Shown here one piece after another: positions 16,989-25,119 of a DNA stretch of 60,474 bases (position 1 is its first letter; the number at the start of each line of letters is the position of its first letter). The stretch spans positions 1-60,474 of the forward strand of contig JAHEXV010000005.1 in NCBI GenBank assembly GCA_023251935.1, written 5' to 3'. The notes under the pieces are model-generated. The model was not told the origin of the DNA and searched no databases. It worked only from the letters and a program-made list of their open reading frames with translations. The position numbers were made by a program, and so were the translations under genes. This DNA is from a bacterium. GTDB taxonomy: Bacteria > Actinomycetota > Thermoleophilia > Solirubrobacterales > 70-9.

Positions 16989-17849
16989 CTAACCGGACCC
17001 CCCCGGGCTGGGAAACTGGGAGCGGATGAAGGCGTCCCAGGCGCGGTCGGAGAGCAGGCGCCGCTGAGCCATGATCAGATGCGCCGACGGGGTGACCTTG
17101 TAGCGGGTCTTCGGCCGCCGCGCCGAGAGCGCGCGCTCGATCGCCCGGGCGACCTTCTCCGGCCCGCCGCCGAGTCGCCCCAGCGGCCCCTCGTAGACGT
17201 CAGCCGTCGCCGCGCCGACGGCGGCGTTGAACGGTCCATAGGGATCGTCGCCCGCCTCGTCGACGTCGGCGATCGAGCCGGCGGCGGTCTCGCCGAACCG
17301 GGTCCTGATCAGCCCGGGCTCGATCACGACCACATCGACCCCGAACCCCCGCAGCTCGAAGCGCAGGGCGTCCGAAAGGGCCTCCACCGCGTGCTTGGTG
17401 GCGTGGTAGGCGCCGCCGCCCGGGAAGGTCAGCCGGCCGCCCATTGAGCTGACGTTGACGATCCGCCCCCAGCCCTGGCGGCGCATCGCCGGAAGCGCGA
17501 GCTGGCACATGCGCACGAGGCCGAAGACGTTGGTCTCGAACTGGGCCCGGATCCGCTCCATCGACAGCGCCTCGAGCGCCCCCGACTGGCTGTATCCGGC
17601 GTTGTTGACGAGCACGCCGACCGCGCCTTCGGCCTCCTCGACCGCGGCGACCGCGGCGCGCATCGACTCCTCGTCGGTGACGTCGAGGGCGAGCGTCTCG
17701 CAGCCCCGCTCGGCCAGGTCGGCGATCGAGTCGGGATCGCGGGCCGTGGCGTAGACGCGCCACCCGGCGGCGGCCAGGCGCTCCGCCGTCGCTCGGCCGA
17801 TCCCGGACGAGCAGCCGGTGATCAACACGGCGCGCGAGATCTCGCCCAT
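16989..17849 (-). CDS. Short-chain dehydrogenase/reductase
   Basis: This 286-residue classical SDR has the nucleotide motif TGCSSGIG at 11-18, NNAG at 82-85, catalytic Ser near 134-135 and Tyr148-x3-Lys152 (YHATK). It is an NAD(P)-dependent oxidoreductase of unknown substrate. The length and the C-terminal extension (about residues 235-286) fit the SDR subgroup often annotated as acting on hydroxy-steroids or fatty aldehydes. It is divergently transcribed from the zinc alcohol dehydrogenase, with about 70 bases between the starts, which probably hold shared control sites. Confidence 0.9.
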   Translation of the reverse strand: MGEISRAVLITGCSSGIGRATAERLAAAGWRVYATARDPDSIADLAERGCETLALDVTDEESMRAAVAAVEEAEGAVGVLVNNAGYSQSGALEALSMERIRAQFETNVFGLVRMCQLALPAMRRQGWGRIVNVSSMGGRLTFPGGGAYHATKHAVEALSDALRFELRGFGVDVVVIEPGLIRTRFGETAAGSIADVDEAGDDPYGPFNAAVGAATADVYEGPLGRLGGGPEKVARAIERALSARRPKTRYKVTPSAHLIMAQRRLLSDRAWDAFIRSQFPSPGGSG

Positions 17850-17921
17850 CAGCGGAGCGGCCTCGGCGACGGATCTGGGCCTGGTGCCGTCACGCGTCCA
17901 TCGACTCTATCCTCCGGCGCC

Positions 17922-18971
17922 GTGCGCGTGGTCACCTTCCAGGGTCCGGGCGATGTGCGGGTCGAGGAGCGGCCCGAGCCCGAGCCCGTGGCCCCGGATG
18001 ACGCGGTCGTTCGGGTCGAGGCGACCGGGATCTGCGGATCCGACCTCCACATCTATCACGGCAGGGTCGCGATCGAGCCTGGGTTCGTGATCGGTCACGA
18101 GTACGTGGGAACGGTCGTCGCCGCGGGCGACGCCGTCAGCGAGGTCGCGGTGGGCGATCGCGTTCTCGGCACCTACTGCACCGCCTGCGGGCGCTGCTTC
18201 TTCTGCCGCCGCGGCGAGTACCACAAGTGCGACGCCGGGAGGGTCTTCGGGCACGGGGCGACGCTTGGGTCGCTGCCCGGCGCCCAAGCCGAGCAGGTCG
18301 CGGTCCCGAATGCCAACCTGACCCTGCGGCGGGTGCCCGAGGGGCTGACGGACGAGGTGGCCCTGTTCGCGGGCGACGTGGCCGGGACCGGCTACCACGC
18401 CGTCTGCGGCGACGCGGCGCGCCCCGAACCGCTCGAGCCGGGCAGCTCGGTGGCGGTGCTCGGTCTGGGACCGGTCGGCCTCTGCGCGGTTCAGGTCGCC
18501 AGAGCGTCGGGCGCGTCGCTCGTCGTCGCGGTCGATTCGGTCGAGGACCGGCTGCGAATGGCGGGGTCGTTCGGCGCCGTCCCGGTCCACCTGACCGAGG
18601 AGGATCCGCGGGCCAGGGTCAAGGAGCTCACCGGCGGGCGCGGCGTCGACCTCTCGGTCGAGGCGGTCGGCCATCCGGAGGCGCTGGACCTCGCCTGCAG
18701 GCTCGCCCGCAAGGCGGGCACCGTCTCGGTGACCGGGGTCTATGCCGAGCGGGCCGAGGTGCACATGGGCGTGGTCTGGATCAAGGCGCTCAGCTGGCGA
18801 ACCGGGCACGCCAACGTGATCGGCCACCTCGACCGGGTGCTGGCCATGCTCTCCGGCGGGGTGCTGGACCCGAGCCCGCTCGTCACCCACCGGATGAGCC
18901 TCGACGAGGCCCCCGAGGCATACGCGCTCTACGACCGGCGCGAGGCGCTGAAGATCGTCCTGCGCCCGTAG
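17922..18971 (+). CDS. Zinc-dependent medium-chain alcohol dehydrogenase
   Basis: This 349-residue MDR protein starts at GTG 17922. Catalytic zinc ligands are Cys38 (GICGSDLH) and His59-Glu60 (GHEYVG). Structural-zinc cysteines lie at about 86-103 (CTACGRCFFC, then HKC). The Rossmann motif is in VLGLGPVGL near residue 173. It belongs to the threonine/sorbitol-type dehydrogenase group and should oxidise an alcohol with NAD(P); the substrate is unknown. Confidence 0.92.
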   Translation: MRVVTFQGPGDVRVEERPEPEPVAPDDAVVRVEATGICGSDLHIYHGRVAIEPGFVIGHEYVGTVVAAGDAVSEVAVGDRVLGTYCTACGRCFFCRRGEYHKCDAGRVFGHGATLGSLPGAQAEQVAVPNANLTLRRVPEGLTDEVALFAGDVAGTGYHAVCGDAARPEPLEPGSSVAVLGLGPVGLCAVQVARASGASLVVAVDSVEDRLRMAGSFGAVPVHLTEEDPRARVKELTGGRGVDLSVEAVGHPEALDLACRLARKAGTVSVTGVYAERAEVHMGVVWIKALSWRTGHANVIGHLDRVLAMLSGGVLDPSPLVTHRMSLDEAPEAYALYDRREALKIVLRP

Positions 18972-18979
18972 CGCTGCTG

Positions 18980-19228
18980 CTAGCCGTCGTCCTCGAAGGG
19001 AAAGGCGAGCTGGACGTGGGAGCGGGCGACCGCCATGAACGAGCGCGTCTCGGGTGAGCCGCCGTTCAGCGGCGTCAGCTCCACGTCGACCATCGGGATG
19101 AAGTCGAGGTCGCCGTGATTCAGGTACTCGGACAGCCGGCTGCGGTAGCCCTCGCGGGGGAGGGTCACGTCGCCGACGATCCGGTGGCGGTCGGTCTCCA
19201 CCACGACCCGTTCGGTACGCGTCTCCAT
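18980..19228 (-). CDS. Small conserved protein (DUF6812-like, unverified)
   Basis: This 82-residue soluble protein starts METRTERVVVETDRHRIVGD and continues with LPREGYRSRLSEYLN and FIPMVDVELTPL. The alternating hydrophobic pattern suggests a small beta-rich domain. I associate this pattern with a small conserved actinobacterial family, possibly DUF6812, from memory only. No function is known. Its stop is 9 bases beyond the convergent alcohol dehydrogenase stop. Confidence 0.7.
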   Translation of the reverse strand: METRTERVVVETDRHRIVGDVTLPREGYRSRLSEYLNHGDLDFIPMVDVELTPLNGGSPETRSFMAVARSHVQLAFPFEDDG

Positions 19229-19292
19229 GGGATCAAGTTATCGGCTCGGGCGCCGCGGGCTTGAGTCGCGGCGACCCGTCGCGCGCGGCGGC

Positions 19293-20639
19293 TCAGGACG
19301 CCTCGAGGATCCGCTTCTTCTCGGCGGCGAACTCGTCCGCCGACAGGACCCCCGAGTCGCGCAGCTGCCCAAGGCGTTCGAGCTGGGACACCCGCTCCTC
19401 GCCGGGCGACGGCGGCGGGCCGGCTCCCCTCGAGGCGAGCCGCCGCTCGCGAGCGTCGCGCATCCGGGCGGCGATCCGCTGGGCGACGCCCTCTGCCGAC
19501 CCGGTTGTGACCCGATCCGGGAACTCGCGGATCACCTGCCGTCGCAGGACCTCGACGCCGAGCGCCAGCACGGCGATCAGGATCAGGGATGGAACCAATC
19601 GCCTGGTCCCCGAGGTCGGCCCCCACCAGAAGATCAGCACCAGAACCACGGCGAGCGCGCCATAGGCGATCCGGGGCTGGCGGAGGTAAGGCGTCACGCT
19701 GCTGCGGATCCAGGTCGCCAAGGCGCTCGGCCCGGCCAGCCACGCCGCCAGGATGACCACCAGCCCGTAGAGGACCATTCCCTGGGCGATCTCCACCAGC
19801 TGTGAGGTCCCGATCGACCAGGCGGCGTTGGCCGCCGGCTCCGAGGCCGCCGTCGTGGTCAGCGCTCCAACCACGTAGTTGCCGGTCAGCCCGCGTATGA
19901 ACAGCACCGACACCCCCACCGAGAGGAAGGCGATCCCGACCGCTCGCAAAGTCTCGCGCCGCCTCGCGCCGGCGAGGTAGATCGCCAGCGCGTAGAGGGC
20001 GATCGCGATCGCGGCCAGGAGCCAGGCCAGGGTGCGAAGCAGGCGGACCCCGGTCTGGACCGCCTCGAGCTGATCCGAGCGCATGATCGTGATCTGGGCC
20101 GCGTCGGGAGGCAGCTTGGAGGCCAGGTCCCCGCCGACCCCCACCTGGTTCGCGACCTTGGTCAGGATCGTGCCCAGGTCGAGGACCACGTTCCCACCCG
20201 TGGTCGAGACCGCCTCGTTCTTGTTGTCGACCACCGCCAGGAACTCCTTGTGGGCGGTTCGGTTGGCGTCCTCCCACAGCCCCTGGACCTTCGGCTGGGC
20301 GAGCGCCCGCTGAGAGAGGTTCAGGGCGAGCTCGCGGAGTCCGCCGGAGGCCGGGCCCGCGAGCGGCTTCAGGTCGTTCGGGAGGGACTTCGACAGCTGG
20401 CCCTGGACGTCGACGTTCGCATACAGCTCGGTGACCAGGAAGTCGGCCACCGCGTCGCGGATCTCCTGGTTCTCGAGCAGCCTGCTGCTGGTGTGGGTCC
20501 AGGTGTCGGTCTCCAGCAGCTGACGCTTCGCCCAGACCGCGAACACAGCGAAGAACGCGAGCACCGTCGCCAGGATGACCAGCGCCATCGGCAGCGCCCA
20601 TCGCGCCCGGACGCGGGAAGCGGTCTGGGTCTCGTTCAT
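19293..20639 (-). CDS. Multi-pass membrane protein with C-terminal SHOCT domain
   Basis: This 448-residue protein has an N-terminal transmembrane helix (about 13-34), an extracytoplasmic domain (about 35-180), and three to five further helices between about residues 190 and 370. It ends with a SHOCT-type helix pair (SQLERLGQLRDSGVLSADEF, then AAEKKRIL). SHOCT motifs are short oligomerisation modules at the ends of many bacterial membrane proteins. The divergent neighbour at 20765 also ends in SHOCT, so the two may interact. Function is otherwise unknown. Confidence 0.8.
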   Translation of the reverse strand: MNETQTASRVRARWALPMALVILATVLAFFAVFAVWAKRQLLETDTWTHTSSRLLENQEIRDAVADFLVTELYANVDVQGQLSKSLPNDLKPLAGPASGGLRELALNLSQRALAQPKVQGLWEDANRTAHKEFLAVVDNKNEAVSTTGGNVVLDLGTILTKVANQVGVGGDLASKLPPDAAQITIMRSDQLEAVQTGVRLLRTLAWLLAAIAIALYALAIYLAGARRRETLRAVGIAFLSVGVSVLFIRGLTGNYVVGALTTTAASEPAANAAWSIGTSQLVEIAQGMVLYGLVVILAAWLAGPSALATWIRSSVTPYLRQPRIAYGALAVVLVLIFWWGPTSGTRRLVPSLILIAVLALGVEVLRRQVIREFPDRVTTGSAEGVAQRIAARMRDARERRLASRGAGPPPSPGEERVSQLERLGQLRDSGVLSADEFAAEKKRILEAS

Positions 20640-20764
20640 CGCTCCTCGCCCCTCTCCGCGACGCGCAGTCTATGTCCCGCGAGCCCTCGGCGTCATGGCC
20701 TCCGGGCCGCGAATGTGGGAGGGTTCGCGATCGAGTAATCGAGTCACGAGAGGGGAGCTCCCGA

Positions 20765-21154
20765 GTGGTGCTGGCAACCGACTATCCGTTCCTCAACATC
20801 CTCTGGACGATGATCATCTTCTTCGCCTGGGTGATCTGGATCTGGATCGCGATCACCGTCCTGGTCGACGTCTTTCGTCGCCATGACATCGGGGGCTTCT
20901 CGAAGGCCGGCTGGGTGATCCTGGTGATCGTGGTGCCGTTCCTCGGCGTCTTGATCTATCTGCTCGCCAATCACGAGGGGATGGCGAAGCGCAACGTGAA
21001 ACAGGCCGAAGCCCAGAAGGCCCAGTTCGACGAGTACGTGCGCGAGACCGCGGGCGGCTCGGCCGGCGAGATCGCCAAGGCGAAGGAGCTGCTGGACAGC
21101 GGCTCGATCAGCCAGGAGGAGTTCGACCAGATCAAGCGCAAGGCGCTCGCCTGA
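20765..21154 (+). CDS. PLDc_N-type membrane protein with SHOCT tail
   Basis: GTG 20765 (or 20768) is preferred over the upstream ATG at 20672 because GAGAGGGGAG lies about seven bases before it. The 129-residue product has two transmembrane helices (PFLNILWTMIIFFAWVIWIW and GWVILVIVVPFLGVLIYLLA) of the phospholipase-D nuclease N-terminal (PLDc_N) type. A coil follows, then a SHOCT segment (AKELLDSGSISQEEFDQIK). There is no catalytic nuclease domain. It overlaps the convergent gene's 3' end by 23 bases. Confidence 0.85.
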   Translation: MVLATDYPFLNILWTMIIFFAWVIWIWIAITVLVDVFRRHDIGGFSKAGWVILVIVVPFLGVLIYLLANHEGMAKRNVKQAEAQKAQFDEYVRETAGGSAGEIAKAKELLDSGSISQEEFDQIKRKALA

Positions 21155-21620
21155 TCGGCGAGCCCTCTCGCGTTGCCACCCGTGCCTTGAAGGCGCTGTA
21201 GCCGAACATCCCGGCGAGCGCCAGCTGGAGCAGCCGGACCGGCGCCAGGCTGGAGCCCGACAGATGCCCCGCGCGCACGGCCTGGGTGTCGTTTGCCGCC
21301 AGCCCGGCGATCACCGGCGCGACCGTGATCGCGAGGACGCCCCGGCGCTCGAGCGGTCGCCGATCCGCCCAGAGCAGCAGGGCGCTCCACCCCAGCATCA
21401 ACGGCGCGCCGGTGCGCATCGCGTAGGCGAACTCCGGCCGGCTGCGGCGGAAGCCCGGCTCGAACCGCAGCGTGGGCCCATAGAGCTTCGGCACCGCCAT
21501 CCCGACTGCCGCGAGCGCGTCGACCAGGGCCCCGGCGCGATAGCTGCGTCGCAGCCAGCGGACGGCTTGCGCGCGGGAGTCGGCGGCCGGGCTGAAGCTT
21601 GATGGGGTCGCTACCACCAC
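21132..21620 (-). CDS. Small membrane protein of unknown function
   Basis: This 162-residue protein has three to four hydrophobic helices (about 31-48, 72-88, 96-110 and 124-142) and basic termini. Its sequence (YRAGALVDALAAVGMAVPKL, then APLMLGWSALLLWADRRPLE) has the look of small integral membrane proteins common in actinobacteria. No family is recognised. Its last 23 bases overlap the convergent SHOCT gene, so one of the two ends must be transcribed through. Confidence 0.65.
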   Translation of the reverse strand: MVVATPSSFSPAADSRAQAVRWLRRSYRAGALVDALAAVGMAVPKLYGPTLRFEPGFRRSRPEFAYAMRTGAPLMLGWSALLLWADRRPLERRGVLAITVAPVIAGLAANDTQAVRAGHLSGSSLAPVRLLQLALAGMFGYSAFKARVATREGSPIRRAPCA

Positions 21621-21643
21621 GGCGATGATGCCAGGACGCGGCG

Positions 21644-21683
21644 GCGAGACGGCGGGTGACTCGAGGGTCGCCCGCCGTCTCGC
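21644..21683 (-). terminator. Strong hairpin downstream of exported-protein gene
   Basis: A 13-bp perfect stem (GCGAGACGGCGGG with CCCGCCGTCTCGC) extends by four further pairs including one G-T wobble, giving arms 21644-21660 and 21667-21683 with a 6-base loop. It begins 25 bases beyond the stop of the leftward gene at 21708. No T-run follows, but the stem is the strongest in this region. Confidence 0.6.
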
Positions 21684-21707
21684 TCGCCGACTTGGCCTAG
21701 GATCGGT

Positions 21708-22289
21708 TCAGCCGAGACTGACCGTGGCGTTCGCGGTCCCCAGCGGGGCGCCGCGGTTGACCACATGGTGGTGGGCCAGGGCGTTGATCAGAGCCGCCGC
21801 CTCGGCGCTCAGCACGACGTTGGCGCTTAGCGTCGCCGTGTTGCCCGAGATGCTCTTGGTGATGTGGGTGAAGCGGGCGATCACCCTCCGCTCGCCGCGA
21901 ACGTTGGCGGTGAGGAAGGAGCCTTTGGCGCGGTGGACCGCCGCCATTCGGCGCAACGCCACCGAGTGCGTTCCCTTGCTGAACTCGACGCCGCCGCCGA
22001 GGGCGAGATAGCCGTACAGATGGGACCTCTCGACCTGGCCACCGATGATTGGCATCGACAGCACGCCGTCGCTTCCGAGCGTCGCCGGGGCGATCGCCGC
22101 GGTGGTGATCCCGTGGCTCGACAGTGCCTGGGTGAGCTCGCTCGAGGGCGTGAACGTCGCCTGGCCGCCGGTCACCTTGACGACCTTCGCCTGGGCCGTC
22201 GTCGCCGCGAGCGCGAGCACCGACAGCGCCGCGACCGCCACTAGTAGAGCCCTGCGAGAGAACCCCACCCTGCGGGTGATGCGATTCAT
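21708..22289 (-). CDS. Exported protein of unknown function
   Basis: This 193-residue protein has a clear signal peptide (basic MNRITRRVGFSRRA, hydrophobic core 15-30, cleavage after TAQA). The mature part is beta-rich, with GGQATFTPSSELTQALSSHG, LGGGVEFSKGTHSVALRRM and VHRAKGSFLTANV. The layout recalls HtaA-like exported beta proteins, but I cannot assign a family confidently. It has a good Shine-Dalgarno region (AAGGAGGAACGC) before the ATG. Confidence 0.75.
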   Translation of the reverse strand: MNRITRRVGFSRRALLVAVAALSVLALAATTAQAKVVKVTGGQATFTPSSELTQALSSHGITTAAIAPATLGSDGVLSMPIIGGQVERSHLYGYLALGGGVEFSKGTHSVALRRMAAVHRAKGSFLTANVRGERRVIARFTHITKSISGNTATLSANVVLSAEAAALINALAHHHVVNRGAPLGTANATVSLG

Positions 22290-22372
22290 GCGTTCCTCCT
22301 TGTTGAACGGGGACGCAGGGGGCGTCCCGCCACCCTGCTCGCGGTTTTCAACACCCCTCAGAGGATGGAGTT

Positions 22373-22401
22373 GCGGGAGCCCGACGTCGCCGGGCTCCCG
22401 C
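22373..22401 (-). terminator. Hairpin downstream of DUF7144-like gene
   Basis: The perfect 11-bp arms GCGGGAGCCCG (22373-22383) and CGGGCTCCCGC (22391-22401) enclose a 7-base loop. It starts 9 bases after the stop of the leftward gene at 22410 and likely terminates it. Confidence 0.6.
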
Positions 22402-22409
22402 CGCTCCCG

Positions 22410-22784
22410 CTAGACCTGCTCGGGCTCGCCGTAGATGATCAGGCCGTGGGCGACCCAGAGGCAGATCGCGAAGACGCCCAGCGACCAGAACGGGACAGTC
22501 CCGATCGCCAGCAGCGCGCCGAGTGCGCCGAGGCTCGCGGCGATGATCCCGATCACGCGGCCATAGGCTCCGCCGCCGAACAGCGAGAACCCGGCGGTGA
22601 GCTGGATGACGCCCAGGATCAGGGTGATCCAGCCCCAGGTATGGAGGTCCCCGAACACGTAGTGCGTTCCGTTGCTCGTGTAGAAGTTCGCATCGGAGAT
22701 CGCACCGATGCCGTAGATGACGTTGAGCGTGCCCGCGATCAAAAGCAGGACCGCTGCGAATACGACGCGTCCGGCACCTCTCAT
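22410..22784 (-). CDS. Four-helix membrane protein (DUF7144-like)
   Basis: This 124-residue protein has four transmembrane segments and the layout of the actinobacterial DUF7144 family: a first helix with GTLNVIYGIGAI, a short loop with HYVFGDLHTWGWITLILGV, then two more helices ending FAICLWVAHGLIIYG. Function is unknown. The family name is from memory of the pattern, not a search. Confidence 0.7.
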   Translation of the reverse strand: MRGAGRVVFAAVLLLIAGTLNVIYGIGAISDANFYTSNGTHYVFGDLHTWGWITLILGVIQLTAGFSLFGGGAYGRVIGIIAASLGALGALLAIGTVPFWSLGVFAICLWVAHGLIIYGEPEQV

Positions 22785-22965
22785 GTGGTACTCCCTTCTG
22801 TAGTCGGCCCTCGAAATACAGGCGGCCGAATTGCCCGCGGAGGGGTTCGGGGCCGGCCGATGCGCTCCTGCTGGCGCAACCCCGCGCCCGGGCGGCCACC
22901 GAGCGGTGGCCCGCGAGGCAGACGGGTCGGCTCCTCCCGGCCCCCCAAACCGGGATCATCAGCCG

Positions 22966-23730
22966 ATGGGCGCCAGCGGGCCGCCGTGCGTATTGATCAC
23001 GATTCCGATCAGCCACTACTGCGAGAAGGCTCGCTGGGCCCTCGAGCGCGCCGGAATCGCCTACCGGGAGCGCGCGCACCTGCAGCTCATCCACCGGGTG
23101 GCGGTGCGTCGCGCCGGGGGCGGAAGGACGGTGCCCGTGCTGGTCTGCGGCGATCGCGTGCTGGCCGACTCGGCCGAGATCGTCGATTGGGCGGACGCGC
23201 TGGCGCCGCCTGACCGGCGGCTCTACCCGGACGATCCGGTGGCCGCCGCCGAGGTCCGGGGGCTGGAGCGAGACTTCGACTCGCGCCTCGGGCCGCACGG
23301 CAGGAGATGGACCTACCACGGGCTCCACGATCGCCGCGATCTGGCGATCGATTACGGGTGCACGGGCGTCCCCCCCTGGGAGCGCCGCGTCCTCTCGTTC
23401 GCCTACCCCGCGCTCATCCGCGGGATCGATCGCTACCTCGACATCACGCCCGCGACCGCCGCCCAGTCCGAGGCCGAGGTGCGCGCCACCTTCGACGCGG
23501 TCGCCGCGCGCCTCGACGACGGCCGCCCGCACCTCTGCGGCGAGCGCTTCACCGCCGCCGACCTCACCTTCGCCGCGCTGGCCGCATCGGTGCTGATGCC
23601 GCCCGAGTACGGGGTGCCGCTCCCTCAGCCGGAGGAGCTGCCCGCGGCCATGGCATCTGTGGTCCGCGAGCTACGCGCCCACCCGGCCGGCGCCTACGCC
23701 CTGGCGATGTTTCGCGACCAGCGTCGCTGA
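22966..23730 (+). CDS. Glutathione S-transferase-like protein
   Basis: ATG 22966 is chosen because the thioredoxin-fold N-terminal domain begins right after it (CVLITIPISHYCEKARWALE). The longer upstream reading is proline/arginine-rich and unlike protein. The 254-residue product has the GST N-terminal fold with the catalytic-type SHYCEKARW segment and a cis-Pro region (GRTVPVLVCGDRVLADSAEI). An all-helical C-terminal domain follows (GERFTAADLTFAALAASVLM). It probably conjugates or reduces an electrophile; actinobacteria often lack glutathione, so another thiol could serve. Confidence 0.82.
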   Translation: MGASGPPCVLITIPISHYCEKARWALERAGIAYRERAHLQLIHRVAVRRAGGGRTVPVLVCGDRVLADSAEIVDWADALAPPDRRLYPDDPVAAAEVRGLERDFDSRLGPHGRRWTYHGLHDRRDLAIDYGCTGVPPWERRVLSFAYPALIRGIDRYLDITPATAAQSEAEVRATFDAVAARLDDGRPHLCGERFTAADLTFAALAASVLMPPEYGVPLPQPEELPAAMASVVRELRAHPAGAYALAMFRDQRR

Positions 23731-23748
23731 TCGCGCGGGCGCCGCGCC

Positions 23749-24228
23749 TCAGTCGTCGTGAACGACGACGACCGGGCAGGGGGCGTGCTTGACCACGGCG
23801 TTCGAGGTGCTGCCCTCGAGCCTCGCGCGAAGGCCCTTGAGCCCGCGCGAGCCGACCACGATCGCGGCCGCGCCACGCTTGCGAGCGACGTCGATGATCG
23901 CGTCGGCCACGTGGACCTCGTCCGCCACCGCAAGCCCCTTGGCCTGGAGTCCGACTGACTGCGCCAGCTCGGCTCCCTCCTGCGCGGTGCCTCGGGCGTT
24001 CTGGTGCAGCTCCTCCTCGACCTCCCGCGCCCCCTCGACGTCGACCGGCACCGGCGGCATCTCCAGACCGGCAGTCGGCATCGAGCTCTCGTAGGCGAGC
24101 GCCGGCTCCCATACCGTGACCACGAGGACCTGGCGCGCGCCGAACAGCCCCGCTGCCTCGCGAACCGCCCGGCGCGCCGTGTCCGAGCCGTCGTAGGCGA
24201 TCAAGACGGGCGCGTCGGCGGCGGTCAT
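23749..24228 (-). CDS. Universal stress protein (UspA family)
   Basis: This 159-residue single-domain protein has VLIAYDGSDTARRAVREA at the N-terminus (ATP-binding Asp) and the C-terminal nucleotide motif GSRGLKG followed by GSTSNAVV and CPVVVVHDD. That G-x2-G-x9-G-S/T pattern marks the ATP-binding Usp subgroup. It probably helps survival under stress or starvation. It stands alone, convergent with the GST-like gene. Confidence 0.9.
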   Translation of the reverse strand: MTAADAPVLIAYDGSDTARRAVREAAGLFGARQVLVVTVWEPALAYESSMPTAGLEMPPVPVDVEGAREVEEELHQNARGTAQEGAELAQSVGLQAKGLAVADEVHVADAIIDVARKRGAAAIVVGSRGLKGLRARLEGSTSNAVVKHAPCPVVVVHDD

Positions 24229-24711
24229 CCGCGGCGCAGCTTAGTGAAGGGCGGGCCCCCCCGCCGAGGGCGTTTCGGGGCGCGAGCGGGCTCAGACGAC
24301 CGGTTTCGGGGACCGAATCGAACCTGCCGCTGCTGTGTTGAAGCGGTTGTAGGCGCGTGAACGCCCAATCACCACCAGAGTTAGCCGTGCTTGCGGATTC
24401 GTTTCGCGGGCGGCCCTTGCGCACCATCCGGCGGCGGTGTGAGCCTATGTGCATCCTCGGGGTGGACTAGTATTTTGACTAACTTGGTTAGGAAACTGAG
24501 GAAACGAGGCCCGGACTGCTCGTGGCTCGGGGAGCCACGGAGGCCCGGCCGGATCCGCGGTGACGGGCTGCCGCGGGCGGCCTCGAGCCTCGTGCCGCGA
24601 GCCAGGGAACGAGGCTCGCCGTCGGCAAGGGGGGCGCTCCTCGAGATCGTCACCGAGTCGGTCCGGATCGTCGATCAGACCGAGGAGTCCGAGCGCAAGG
24701 TGAGGTGCGCG
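24229..24711. other. Intergenic region with palindromic site
   Basis: About 480 bases between the Usp gene and the next small gene. A local A/T-rich patch around 24465-24500 contains the palindrome listed at 24479-24491. Reading frames extending upstream from the 84-aa gene have no protein-like character. No other gene is visible. Confidence 0.5.
24479..24491. promoter_or_regulatory. Operator-like palindrome
   Basis: CTAAC-TTG-GTTAG is a perfect inverted repeat with a 3-base centre inside the most A/T-rich patch of the intergenic region. Such sites are typical of MarR/TetR-type regulators. The downstream gene start (24712) is over 200 bases away, so the controlled transcript is uncertain. 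Confidence 0.35.
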
Positions 24712-24966
24712 ATGGAGCGAAACCGGGTCCTCGGCCGTGGCCTCAGGGTCGGAAAGTCGTTCAAGGTCGAGGGCGCCGACGGTGCCGCCTGGTACGAGCT
24801 GACCCGCATTGGCGCCACCTCGGTCGAGGTCGAGTGGCGGGACTATGGCCGGGATCGCTGCATGGACGAGATGTTCGGCGCCGGGGGCCACTTCCCGCGA
24901 GCCTTGATCGAGCGCCTGGTCTATCGCCACGACGTCCTCCAGGAGCTGTTCGAAGCGCTGGCCTGA
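24712..24966 (+). CDS. Small conserved-looking protein, function unknown
   Basis: ATG 24712 is chosen because AAGGTGAGG lies six bases upstream. The 84-residue protein begins MERNRVLGRGLRVGKSFKVE and continues with AWYELTRIGATSVEVEWRDY and a helical C-terminus (PRALIERLVYRHDVLQELFE). It is soluble, with a beta-rich half followed by helix. The pattern DGAAWYELTRIG looks like a small barrel or SH3-like fold. I do not recognise a family. Confidence 0.6.
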   Translation: MERNRVLGRGLRVGKSFKVEGADGAAWYELTRIGATSVEVEWRDYGRDRCMDEMFGAGGHFPRALIERLVYRHDVLQELFEALA

Positions 24967-25119
24967 GTAAGGCTCTTGGGTAACCGCGTTGCCGGCGGCC
25001 GAAGCCGCGAGGGTTGCCGGTTGACAGCCGGCGCTGGGACGACGTAACCTCGGGTAGAGATAGGCGCGCTCGTCGACGCCTCTTGCAGTGTGGCGGGCGC
25101 GCGGGAAGAGGGAGGTGGC

